From Intestinimonas massiliensis (ex Afouda et al. 2020) (GTDB taxonomy: Bacteria; Bacillota; Clostridia; Oscillospirales; Oscillospiraceae), in contig NZ_LR131147.1 in NCBI RefSeq assembly GCF_900626285.1, positions 1,438,222 through 1,494,855 of the forward strand: a stretch of 56,634 nt of DNA. The letters are read 5' to 3'. Below, piece by piece: positions 24,555-31,813 of the stretch. How positions within the stretch are numbered: position 1 is the stretch's first letter; the number at the start of each line of letters is the position of its first letter. The notes below the pieces were generated by a model, which did not search any database, was not told the origin of the DNA, and saw only the letters and a list, made by a program, of their open reading frames with translations. A program made the position numbers and the translations under genes.

Positions 24555-25766
24555 TCATTTCTGTTCCAGTATCTGCCCCAGCATCTGGTCGCACATGATA
24601 AGCATACGAGGCAGGTGGAAGGGGCCCTTGAAGGTGGAGCCCTTGCAGGCGGGCATGGTGGGCTTGCCGTCCCGGCGGAGATAGCCGTACCAGTCGCCGT
24701 ACTCGGGGTCGGAGAAGTGCTCTTTGCAGTAGTCCAGGGTGCGCTCGAACCAGGTCAGATATTTCTCGTCCCCGGTGTCGCGGTAGATCATCATGGAGGC
24801 AATCAGAATCTCATCGTGGGGCCACCACAGCTTCATGTCGTGCTCATAGGCCTCCGGGGGGCGGCCCAGGCAGTCGATAAAGTAGAGCAGTCCGCCATAC
24901 TCATAGTCCCAGCCGGCGCTGATGGCCTGGTCGAAGATCTTCACGGCGGTGGCGTGCTGGTCCTTGTCCCCCTTGCGGTTGGCATCCTCCATCAGGAACC
25001 AGGAGCACTCGATGTCGTGGCCGGGGTTCACCACCCGGCCCTCGGTAACATCGCCCCAGAACTCGCCGTTGGGACCCACACTCTCCAGGGTGCAGCCCAG
25101 TTCCGGCTTATAGTGGTAGCGGAAGATCTCGTCCACGCACTGGGCAGCCCGCTGGTTGTACAGCTTCTCCTGCTCCGGGTCCACCCGGCGCAGCACGGAG
25201 GTGATGTTCAGATAGATCATGGGGTTGGCCAGGGCGCGGCCGGACCGGGTCTCCGGGATGGTCTTGGGGCCCAGGCCGGTGGGATCCTGGATCAGGCCAT
25301 GGTTCAGGTTCCAGATCAGTTCATAGGCGGCCCGGGCACGCTCCAGGCACGCCTTCTCGCCGGTGACGCCGTAATACTCGGCGTTGGCGATGGCATAGAA
25401 GCCCTCGGAGAAGCAGTAGCGGCGCTGACGCAGGGGCTTGCCGTCACCGGTGACGGTGAAGTACATCCGGTTGCCCGCATCCCGGTTGATGCAGTACTTT
25501 TCCATAAAGTCCAGGCAGCTGCGGCTGGCATTCAGCCACTCCTCCTTTACTCCGTACACGTGGCAAAGGTAGGCAAAGGTCCAGGCACAGCGGCCCTGCA
25601 TCCACACGCTCTTATCGGTGGAAAACACCTTTCCCTCCCGATCCAGGCAGGTGTACACACCACCATGTACCAGATCCATACCGTTTTTCAGCCAGAACGA
25701 CACACTTCGCTCCAGCTCCTCCCGGATCCATTGCCGATGCCCCTGCAGGCGAGCAGCCATATCCAT
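24555..25766 (-). CDS. AGE-family N-acylglucosamine 2-epimerase
   Basis: A 403-residue (alpha/alpha)6-barrel epimerase. Motifs: 'VHGGVYTCLDREGKVFSTDK', 'VWMQGRCAWTFAYL', 'RRYCFSEGFYAIANAEYY', 'HDIECSWFLMEDA', 'LWWPHDEILIASMM' with the conserved WWPxxE-like and GHxxE segments of the family. In the setting of nanA, nagA and nagB it most likely converts ManNAc to GlcNAc, replacing NanK/NanE. It is the first gene of the operon, and the rpiR start is 10 bases after its stop. Confidence 0.88.
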   Translation of the reverse strand: MDMAARLQGHRQWIREELERSVSFWLKNGMDLVHGGVYTCLDREGKVFSTDKSVWMQGRCAWTFAYLCHVYGVKEEWLNASRSCLDFMEKYCINRDAGNRMYFTVTGDGKPLRQRRYCFSEGFYAIANAEYYGVTGEKACLERARAAYELIWNLNHGLIQDPTGLGPKTIPETRSGRALANPMIYLNITSVLRRVDPEQEKLYNQRAAQCVDEIFRYHYKPELGCTLESVGPNGEFWGDVTEGRVVNPGHDIECSWFLMEDANRKGDKDQHATAVKIFDQAISAGWDYEYGGLLYFIDCLGRPPEAYEHDMKLWWPHDEILIASMMIYRDTGDEKYLTWFERTLDYCKEHFSDPEYGDWYGYLRRDGKPTMPACKGSTFKGPFHLPRMLIMCDQMLGQILEQK

Positions 25767-25830
25767 TTGTAATCAACCCCACCTTTCTTCTCATTCTCTT
25801 ATTAAAATATGAGTCCCACTAACTGTTTTC

Positions 25831-25928
25831 ATCATACCCGCCGGTACAGGTCCAGTCAAGGGAAAAAAGAAAATAATTTTCAGAGCGCTGAAAATATGCT
25901 TGACAGATTTAAAAAAACTGATAGCCTA
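25831..25928. promoter_or_regulatory. Divergent promoters and palindromic operator of the sialic acid locus
   Basis: Minus-strand promoter: TTGACT (25859-25854), 17-base spacer, TATGAT (25836-25831), reading into the epimerase operon. Plus-strand promoter: TTGACA (25900-25905) and a weaker TAGCCT (25922-25927), reading into the kinase. Between them lies the perfect inverted repeat ATTTTCAG AGCG CTGAAAAT (25876-25895), well placed for the RpiR-type regulator to control both sides. Confidence 0.75.
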
Positions 25929-25972
25929 TAGACGAGGAAAGTTGTTTGTTTCAGACAGAAGGAGGACTGGTC

Positions 25973-27355
25973 ATGACTTATCTCGGAATCGAAGTTCCTA
26001 TCAAGTACGTGCCGGAACTGGACCCCGGCTTTCTGCCTCTCGGAAAATTCTTCACCGCTTTTCTGAAGGACGCCAAAAAGCCCCTGGGCCTTGCTGTAGA
26101 GCGGGCGGGCGGCGAAGTAGCGGTTTATCACACTTTTATTCACGGTACTCCCGATATGGCCCAGGCCGACCGGTACTATGTGGACCGGCTCATCAAAACC
26201 TTGCTGTGGTATATGGGCGGCTTCAAGGTCTGCATCTCCGGCGACAAAGAGATCTATGAGGCCATGAAGTCCACCTACTGCGCGGGCGGTGCCCGTGCCT
26301 TTGATGCCGACTTCATGTCCAACGTGTATGAGAAGCCCTTTGAGGTGGTGTACTGCGACGCCCTGCCCGCTGAGTACAGCAATCCCCAGGCTGTGGGCCG
26401 TCATCTGGGCGGCTGCCGCATCGGCTTTGACGCCGGCGGCTCCGACCGGAAGGTATCCGCCGTCATCGACGGCGAGCCGGTATTCTCCGAGGAAGTGGTG
26501 TGGCACCCCAAGGTCACCGCCGATCCGGAGTACCACTACGAGGGGATCGTCTCCGCCCTGAAGTCCGCCGCCGCCCACATGCCCCGTGTGGACGCTGTGG
26601 GCGTGTCCTCTGCCGGTATTTATATTGAGAACCGCACCATGGTGGCCTCCCTGTTCCTGAAGGTCCCCAAGGAGGACTTTGACGCCAAGGTGAAGGATAT
26701 CTACATCCGTGCCATTACCGACACCTTCGGTGACGTACCCTATGTGGTGGCCAACGACGGCGATGTGTCCGCTCTGGCCGGCGCCATGAGCCTGGAGGAG
26801 AACAACATCCTGGGCATCGCCATGGGCACCAGCGAAGCGGTGGGCTATGTGGACGAAAACGGCAACATCACCGGCTGGCTCAGCGAGCTGGCCTTTGCCC
26901 CCGTGGACGGAAATCCCAACGCCATGGAGGACGAATGGTCCGGCGACATCGGCTGCGGCGTGAAGTATTTCTCCCAGGATGCCGTTATCAAGCTGGCTCC
27001 TGCCGCCGGCATCAATCTGTCCCCCGACCTCTCCCCCGCCGAAAAGCTGAAAGAGGTCCAGAAGATCATGGAGCAGCCCAACTCCCCTGCGGAGGCCATC
27101 TTCCGCTCCATCGGCGTGTACCTGGGCCACTCCCTGGCGCTGTATCACCACTTCTACGGCTTCAAGCACGTACTGCTGCTGGGCCGGGTCATGTCTGGCA
27201 AGGGCGGCGACATCATTCTGGATACCTGCAAGCAGGTGCTGGCCGATGAGTATCCCGAGATCGCCGGCAAGATCAACCCCACCCTGCCCGACGAGAAGGC
27301 CCGCCGGGTGGGCCAGTCCGTGGCCGCCGCCTCCCTGCCCGAGCTGAAGAAGTAA
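25973..27355 (+). CDS. ROK-like sugar kinase, probable amino sugar kinase
   Basis: A 460-residue protein; the start at 25973 is set by AGAAGGAGGACTGG just upstream. The C-terminal ~310 residues show an ASKHA/ROK kinase core: CRIGFDAGGSDRKVSAVIDG (phosphate 1), VGVSSAGIYIENRTMV, 'VVANDGDVSALAGAMSL' and 'LGIAMGTSEAVGYVDENGNI'. The canonical ROK CxCGxxGCxE zinc motif is not present (only DIGCGVKYF). An extra N-terminal ~140-residue domain is unrecognised. In context it would phosphorylate GlcNAc produced by the epimerase. Confidence 0.75.
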   Translation: MTYLGIEVPIKYVPELDPGFLPLGKFFTAFLKDAKKPLGLAVERAGGEVAVYHTFIHGTPDMAQADRYYVDRLIKTLLWYMGGFKVCISGDKEIYEAMKSTYCAGGARAFDADFMSNVYEKPFEVVYCDALPAEYSNPQAVGRHLGGCRIGFDAGGSDRKVSAVIDGEPVFSEEVVWHPKVTADPEYHYEGIVSALKSAAAHMPRVDAVGVSSAGIYIENRTMVASLFLKVPKEDFDAKVKDIYIRAITDTFGDVPYVVANDGDVSALAGAMSLEENNILGIAMGTSEAVGYVDENGNITGWLSELAFAPVDGNPNAMEDEWSGDIGCGVKYFSQDAVIKLAPAAGINLSPDLSPAEKLKEVQKIMEQPNSPAEAIFRSIGVYLGHSLALYHHFYGFKHVLLLGRVMSGKGGDIILDTCKQVLADEYPEIAGKINPTLPDEKARRVGQSVAAASLPELKK

Positions 27356-28000
27356 ATGCGCCGTCACATCGTCTGTCTGGGGGATTCCAACACCTACGGC
27401 TCCCGTCCGGAGGGCCCCCTGTTCCGCTTCAGTGAGGAGGAGCGGTGGACCTGCTTGCTGCAAACGCTCCTGGGCCGGGACTATCTGGTCCTGGAAGAGG
27501 GCCTGCCCGGCCGCACCACGGTCTTTGAGGATCCGGTGGAGGAGGGTATGTCTGCCCTGCCCTACCTGTACCCCTGCCTGAACAGCCATGCGCCGGTGGA
27601 TCTTCTGGTGGTGATGCTGGGGAGCAACGACACCAAGGAGCGGTTGAGTGCCAACGCCTGTGCCATTGGAAAAGGGCTGACCCGTCTGGTGCGCAGGGCC
27701 CAGGCCATCGACTGCTGGCGGCCGGATGGAAGGCCCAACATTCTGATTGTCGCCCCGCTGGTCCTTTCAAAGGAAGTGGAGCGCTCCCCGGTGGCCCAGG
27801 AGATGGGCGCCGGATGTGTGGAAAAGTCTCTGCGGGTGCCCGGTCAGTTCCGTGCCGTCGCCAAAGCGCTGGGGTGCCACTTTCTGGACGCCAACAAGCT
27901 GGGGCTGGCCTGCAATCCGGTGGATCATATACATCTGACCCTGGAAAGCCACCGGGTCCTGGCGGAGCACCTGGCCCGGCTGATCCCCAGTCTGTTTTGA
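27356..28000 (+). CDS. SGNH/GDSL-type esterase, possible sialate O-acetylesterase
   Basis: A 214-residue protein starting on the base after the kinase stop. Blocks: CLGDSNTYGSRP (Ser nucleophile), the Gly in LEEGLPGRTTV, LVVMLGSNDTKERL (Asn) and NPVDHIHLTLESH (Asp-x-x-His). All four SGNH residues are present and there is no signal peptide, so it acts in the cytoplasm. Next to a sialic acid locus, removal of O-acetyl groups from imported sialic acid is plausible but inferred. Confidence 0.85.
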   Translation: MRRHIVCLGDSNTYGSRPEGPLFRFSEEERWTCLLQTLLGRDYLVLEEGLPGRTTVFEDPVEEGMSALPYLYPCLNSHAPVDLLVVMLGSNDTKERLSANACAIGKGLTRLVRRAQAIDCWRPDGRPNILIVAPLVLSKEVERSPVAQEMGAGCVEKSLRVPGQFRAVAKALGCHFLDANKLGLACNPVDHIHLTLESHRVLAEHLARLIPSLF

Positions 28001-28009
28001 TTTGTAAGG

Positions 28010-28039
28010 AAAAGAGACCGTCCCATGACGGTCTCTTTT
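28010..28039. terminator. Terminator after SGNH gene
   Basis: 13-bp stem AAAAGAGACCGTC/GACGGTCTCTTTT, loop CCAT, ending in T4. Confidence 0.9.
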
Positions 28040-28084
28040 CTGTTCTCTCCGGGGAAGGCAGAAGCGCAAAAATTACCGCCGCCC

Positions 28085-28139
28085 TTGACATATATAGATT
28101 ACCGATATATAATTCTATATATAGATTATCTATATATAG
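28085..28139 (+). promoter_or_regulatory. Consensus promoter with PadR-type palindromes
   Basis: TTGACA (28085-28090), exactly 17 bases, TATAAT (28108-28113): a perfect sigma-A promoter. Downstream, CTATATATAG ATTAT CTATATATAG (28115-28139) is a perfect palindrome running into the AGGAGG ribosome-binding site, and a related ATATATAGATTACCGATATATA copy covers the spacer. Strong promoter plus overlapping operators indicates tight autorepression by PadR. Confidence 0.88.
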
Positions 28140-28149
28140 GAGGCCGCCT

Positions 28150-28497
28150 ATGGAAATGGACAGAAGCCTGGTCAGCGGCAGTATGGCGCTGCTGGTCATG
28201 AAGCTGCTGGAGGGCAGCGATATGTATGGCTATCAGATGATCGAGACCCTGAAGCAGCGGTCTGACGACACCTTTCACCTGAAGGCGGGGACCCTGTACC
28301 CTCTGCTCCACTCTCTGGAGGAGAAGGGGCTGGTCTCCGCCTACGAGCGGGAGGCCGCCGCGGGCAAGCCCAGGCGCTACTACCACCTGACAGAGGAGGG
28401 CCGCGCCGCCCTGGCGGAGAAGGAGGCGGCCTGGAACCAATACGCCCGGGCGGTGACCCGGGTGCTGAAGGGAGGGGTCTGCTGTGGAGAAGCCTGA
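28150..28497 (+). CDS. PadR-family transcriptional regulator
   Basis: A 115-residue winged-helix repressor: LVSGSMALLVMKLLEGSDMY, GYQMIETLKQRSDDTFHLKA, GTLYPLLHSLEEKGLVSAYE, KPRRYYHLTEEGRAAL, all diagnostic of PadR. AGGAGG at 28138-28143 sets the start. The 3' end overlaps the next gene by 14 bases. PadR proteins of this subgroup usually regulate the membrane protein encoded next to them. Confidence 0.93.
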   Translation: MEMDRSLVSGSMALLVMKLLEGSDMYGYQMIETLKQRSDDTFHLKAGTLYPLLHSLEEKGLVSAYEREAAAGKPRRYYHLTEEGRAALAEKEAAWNQYARAVTRVLKGGVCCGEA

Positions 28498-29839
28498 TAC
28501 CATCCGCAGTTATCTGGAGGCGGTGGCGGAGCAGATCCGCTGGCGGCGGGCCCGGCCTGTGGTGACCTGGGAACTGGAGCGCCACCTGGAGGACCAACGG
28601 GACGCCTTCGCCGCCGAGGGCCATGAGAACGCCGAGGCGATGGCGGTGGCAGAAATGGGGGACCCTGTATCCGTGGGAGCGGAGCTGGACCGGATGCACC
28701 GGCCCAGGCCCCAATGGGGTCTGCTGGCCCTGGCCATCCTGCTGGCCCTGGCCGGGACCGTCCTCCGGGTGTGGCTGACGGCGGACTGGGATACCTATTA
28801 TATGGATGTCAACCCTTATAAGGCGGCCCTGGCCTTTCTCCTGGGCGGCGGAGCCCTGCTGGCGGGGTACTTTCTGGACTACGGCAAGCTGGGCCGCCGG
28901 GGCGGCTGGATCTACCTGGGCGCGCTGGTCGTCAGCTTCCTGTTGCTGGTGGCATCTCCCAAGACGCTCAACGGTGTCCGCTATTATCTCCGCTATGCGG
29001 TTCTCCTCTATCCGCTGGCCTATGTCCTCTGGGTGTACGCCTGCCGGAAAAAGGGGTGGCTCGGCCTGCTGGCCGCTATGGCAGGTGTTTTGCCCCTGCT
29101 GTGGTTCTGCCAATACGCCCCTTCCACGCTCGGCGCCTTCCTGCTGCTGTCCACAGGTACTTTGGTGCTGCTTGTCGCGGCCTGGCAGGACTGGTTTGGC
29201 CTTGGGCGGCAGAAAACCCTGTGGGTGACGGCGGCCTGTACCGGGGCGGCGGGGATCGCCGGGGTCCGGTATATCTTCCGGAACGCCTATACCTCCACCC
29301 GGCTGGCAGCATTCCTCCACCCGGAGCAGTTTCTGGACGGTGCCGGCTATCACACCTTCCAGATCCGCAGTGCCGTCTCGGGGGCCAGATGGCTGGGCCA
29401 GGGCAGCTGGAACCCGGAAAATCCCTATCCGCTGACCGTGTCGGGGAGTGACAGCGACACCTTCCTCACCACCCTGATCCACCGGCTGGGCTGGCTGCCC
29501 TTCCTGGCGGTTGTGCTGGCCTTCGCCGCTCTGGCGGTGTGGATCCTGCTGCGCTGTCTGCGGCAGAGCAGCCAGCTGGGAAAGGCGGTGGTGCTGGCCG
29601 CCCTGCTCCCTCTGTGCATCCAATCCCTGTTTAGCACTGCCTGGAACCTGGGCTTCACCCTGCTCAGCAGCCCCTTCCCCCTGATCACCGGCAATACCAG
29701 TACGGTGCTGGATCTGTTCCTCATCGGGCTGTGCCTGTCGGTCTTCCGGGAGGAGCGCATCGCCCGGGATTCCGCCTATGATTATCATAAGGTGCGCCTT
29801 CCCAGATACCGCATTAAAATTATGATCCAAAAAGTCTGA
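28484..29839 (+). CDS. HAAS-SEDS fusion (FtsW/RodA/SpoVE-like)
   Basis: A 451-residue protein, GTG start within the padR 3' end. Residues 1-75 form a HAAS prefix (IRSYLEAVAEQIRWRRARPV ... MGDPVSVGAELDRMHR). The rest has about ten transmembrane helices with SEDS features: 'LLYPLAYVLWVYACRKKGWL' and the late 'SDTFLTTLIHRLGWLPFLAV' and 'SSPFPLITGNTSTVLDLFLI' segments that match the FtsW/RodA C-terminus. SEDS proteins are lipid-II glycosyltransferases; no class B PBP is adjacent, so activity and role under PadR control are open. Confidence 0.85.
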   Translation: MEKPDTIRSYLEAVAEQIRWRRARPVVTWELERHLEDQRDAFAAEGHENAEAMAVAEMGDPVSVGAELDRMHRPRPQWGLLALAILLALAGTVLRVWLTADWDTYYMDVNPYKAALAFLLGGGALLAGYFLDYGKLGRRGGWIYLGALVVSFLLLVASPKTLNGVRYYLRYAVLLYPLAYVLWVYACRKKGWLGLLAAMAGVLPLLWFCQYAPSTLGAFLLLSTGTLVLLVAAWQDWFGLGRQKTLWVTAACTGAAGIAGVRYIFRNAYTSTRLAAFLHPEQFLDGAGYHTFQIRSAVSGARWLGQGSWNPENPYPLTVSGSDSDTFLTTLIHRLGWLPFLAVVLAFAALAVWILLRCLRQSSQLGKAVVLAALLPLCIQSLFSTAWNLGFTLLSSPFPLITGNTSTVLDLFLIGLCLSVFREERIARDSAYDYHKVRLPRYRIKIMIQKV

Positions 29840-29844
29840 TCAAC

Positions 29845-29881
29845 AAAAAGAAAGGCACGACATATGTCGTGCCTTTCTTTT
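29845..29881. terminator. Terminator after SEDS gene
   Basis: 16-bp perfect palindrome-type stem centred at 29863/29864 (AAGAAAGGCACGACAT/ATGTCGTGCCTTTCTT) with T-rich tail. Confidence 0.9.
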
Positions 29882-29893
29882 CCTGCATCCATA

Positions 29894-29929
29894 AAAAAAC
29901 AACCACACCTGACGGTGTGGTTGTTTTTT
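29894..29929 (-). terminator. Terminator of minus-strand tRNA-Leu
   Basis: 16-bp stem AAAAAACAACCACACC/GGTGTGGTTGTTTTTT with loop TGAC, beginning directly at the CCA end of the tRNA. Confidence 0.9.
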
Positions 29930-29931
29930 GG

Positions 29932-30016
29932 TGCGCGAGGCGGGACTTGAACCCGCACGTGCGTAATGCACACTAGAACCTGAATCTAGCGAGTCTGCCA
30001 ATTCCACCACTCGCGC
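29932..30016 (-). tRNA. tRNA-Leu (CAG)
   Basis: Full cloverleaf: acceptor GCGCGAG/CTCGCGC, anticodon stem CTAGA/TCTAG with loop TTCAGGT (anticodon CAG), long variable arm (TGTGCATTACGCACG), T arm GCGGGTTCAAGTCCCGC, encoded CCA at 29931-29929. Promoter: TTGACA (30081-30076), 17 bases, TAATAT (30058-30053). Identical in sequence to the copy at 30283. Confidence 0.96.
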
Positions 30017-30052
30017 GTATTCTGTTTTGCGCTCTGTTTCAGCGCGAGATTT

Positions 30053-30081
30053 ATATTACCATGCCTCACTCCGGTTGTCAA
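30053..30081 (-). promoter_or_regulatory. Promoter of minus-strand tRNA-Leu
   Basis: TTGACA at 30081-30076 and TAATAT at 30058-30053 with 17-base spacing. Confidence 0.8.
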
Positions 30082-30134
30082 CAGTTTTTTTGCTCTTTCC
30101 CCAAATTTTTTCACATTGCTTCCCGGAATTAAGG

Positions 30135-30163
30135 TTGACAAACGCTTCCTGGACCGCTATAAT
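30135..30163 (+). promoter_or_regulatory. Promoter of tRNA-Leu pair
   Basis: TTGACA (30135-30140), 17 bases, TATAAT (30158-30163): perfect consensus, 31 bases before the first tRNA. Confidence 0.9.
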
Positions 30164-30193
30164 AATCAAGCAGTCTTTTTTAGGGCTGTTTTC

Positions 30194-30276
30194 GCGGATG
30201 TGCTGGAACTGGTAGACTGGCTAGCTTGAGGTGCTAGTGGCCCATGGCCGTACGGGTTCGAGTCCCGTCATCCGCA
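30194..30276 (+). tRNA. tRNA-Leu (GAG)
   Basis: Acceptor GCGGATG/CATCCGC, anticodon stem CTAGC/GCTAG with loop TTGAGGT (anticodon GAG), class II variable arm (TGGCCCATGGCCG), T arm ACGGGTTCGAGTCCCGT, encoded CCA 30277-30279. Confidence 0.95.
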
Positions 30277-30282
30277 CCATAT

Positions 30283-30367
30283 GCGCGAGTGGTGGAATTG
30301 GCAGACTCGCTAGATTCAGGTTCTAGTGTGCATTACGCACGTGCGGGTTCAAGTCCCGCCTCGCGCA
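30283..30367 (+). tRNA. tRNA-Leu (CAG), second copy
   Basis: Identical over all 88 bases including CCA (30368-30370) to the minus-strand copy at 29929-30016. It is 4 bases after the CCA of the GAG tRNA, so the two are processed from one transcript. Confidence 0.96.
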
Positions 30368-30371
30368 CCAC

Positions 30372-30406
30372 AAAGCCTTGAAACCATAGGGTTTCAAGGC
30401 TTTTCT
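30372..30406 (+). terminator. Terminator after tRNA-Leu pair
   Basis: 14-bp stem AAAGCCTTGAAACC/GGTTTCAAGGCTTT, loop ATAG, T-rich tail. Confidence 0.9.
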
Positions 30407-30431
30407 ACTTTTACCCGGGAGGCGGTATTTT

Positions 30432-31271
30432 ATGGTCGGTATCATCGACGTAGGCGGCGGGATGCGGGGCATCTACACCGCCGGAGTATATGACTATCTG
30501 ATGGATCACCACATCCAGGTGGACTACTGTCTGGGCGTCTCCGCCGGGAGCGCCAATCTGGTCTCCTATCTGGCCGGTCAGCGGGGCCGCAACCGCCGGT
30601 TTTACACCGATTACGCCAACCGGCGGGAGTACATGAGCCTGCACAACTTTGTGACCACAGGCTCCTATCTGGACGTGGATTACATCTATTCCACCCTCAG
30701 CGATTCCCATGGGGAGGACCCCATTGACTATGCCGCGTTTGAGGCCAATCCCAGCCAGTATGTGGCGGTGGCCACCGACGCCCGGACGGGCCTGGCCCGC
30801 TACTTCACCCGGGCGGACGTCCATCCGGACGATTTCTCGGTAGTCAAGGCCTCCTGCTGCCTGCCCATTGCCTGCCGTCCCTACCGGATCGACGGCATTC
30901 CCTACTTTGACGGCGGCGTGGCCGACCCGGTGCCCTACCGCAAGGCTCTGGCCGACGGCTGCGACAAAATCGTCGTGCTGCTCACCCGTCCCCGGGACTT
31001 CCGCCGTCCCCCCCTCAGCCACCCCGGTATCGCCCGGCTGGCCATGCACACCTACCCCAAGGCCCTGGAGGCCCTGCTCCAGCGCCACCTGAAATACAAT
31101 GAGGCGGTGGACGAGGTCATCGAACTGGAGAAACAGGGCAAGGCTCTGCTGCTGGCCCCTGCCGACATCGACGGCATCAGCACCCTCAAGCGCAACGGTC
31201 TGGCCATGGACCGTCTGTACGGCTACGGCTATCAGGACGGCGCCAAGCTGGAGGCGTTCCTGAACCGCTGA
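30432..31271 (+). CDS. Patatin-like phospholipase
   Basis: A 279-residue protein of the patatin/YjjU-type family: oxyanion DVGGGMRGIYTAGVYDYL, nucleophile in CLGVSAGSANL (G-x-S-x-G), catalytic Asp in YFDGGVADPVPYRKAL. No signal peptide. It would hydrolyse acyl esters of lipids in the cytoplasm; the physiological substrate is unknown. GGGAGG precedes the ATG. It probably forms an operon with the AlbA_2 gene 13 bases downstream. Confidence 0.92.
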   Translation: MVGIIDVGGGMRGIYTAGVYDYLMDHHIQVDYCLGVSAGSANLVSYLAGQRGRNRRFYTDYANRREYMSLHNFVTTGSYLDVDYIYSTLSDSHGEDPIDYAAFEANPSQYVAVATDARTGLARYFTRADVHPDDFSVVKASCCLPIACRPYRIDGIPYFDGGVADPVPYRKALADGCDKIVVLLTRPRDFRRPPLSHPGIARLAMHTYPKALEALLQRHLKYNEAVDEVIELEKQGKALLLAPADIDGISTLKRNGLAMDRLYGYGYQDGAKLEAFLNR

Positions 31272-31284
31272 AAGGAGAGGCACC

Positions 31285-31740
31285 ATGTTTGACGTCAGCC
31301 AGATCCCCCATTACCGGGAAAACAACCGTCTGGAGGCCAAGCTGGCCACCGGCGGCCTGCCTCACAGCATCTGGGAGACCTACTCCGCCTTTGCCAACTC
31401 CTACGGCGGGGTGATCCTGCTGGGCGTGGAGGAGCTGCCCGACCATTCTCTCCGGGTCCAGGGCCTGCTGGACCCTCAGGAGCTGGTGGAGCAGTTTGAG
31501 ACCCTGCTTTCCGATCCCAAGGTGGTCAGCGTCAACCTGTTGCGTGAGGACGACATCCAGATCCTCACCGTGGATGGGAAGGACATTGTGGCCATCTGCG
31601 TACCCATGGCGGAGCAGGACCAGCTGCCGGTGTACATCGGCGGTGACCTGGTGCGGGGCTCCTACCGCCGCAGCGGGGACGGGGATTACCACTGCACCCA
31701 GGCGGAGCTGAACGCCATGCTCTCCGGCCGTTCCCACTGA
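31285..31740 (+). CDS. AlbA_2 (Schlafen-type) domain protein
   Basis: A 151-residue protein: RENNRLEAKLATGGLPHSIW, 'YSAFANSYGGVILLGVEELP', 'VDGKDIVAICVPMAEQDQLP', 'RGSYRRSGDGDYHC'. This is the AlbA_2 / putative DNA-binding domain normally followed by an ATPase/HATPase C-terminal region; here only the domain is present. Function unknown; possibly nucleic acid binding. Strong AAAGGAGAGG upstream. Confidence 0.85.
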   Translation: MFDVSQIPHYRENNRLEAKLATGGLPHSIWETYSAFANSYGGVILLGVEELPDHSLRVQGLLDPQELVEQFETLLSDPKVVSVNLLREDDIQILTVDGKDIVAICVPMAEQDQLPVYIGGDLVRGSYRRSGDGDYHCTQAELNAMLSGRSH

Positions 31741-31746
31741 ACCCGA

Positions 31747-31813
31747 TAAAAAAACAGCCGCTCTTTCCCGGGGGAGCCGTCAGGCCCCCATTCCGGAAAG
31801 AGCGGCTATTTTT
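31747..31813. terminator. Bidirectional terminator, AlbA_2 and YczE-like genes
   Basis: 13-bp outer stem AGCCGCTCTTTCC (31756-31768) / GGAAAGAGCGGCT (31795-31807) flanked by A7 and T5. The last codons of the minus-strand membrane protein lie in the loop. Confidence 0.85.

Noticed and set aside
28085..28140. CRISPR-like or simple-sequence repeat (TATATAG units)
   Set aside because: Only two short palindromic copies at a promoter; explained as PadR operators. No CRISPR array or cas gene is seen in the window.
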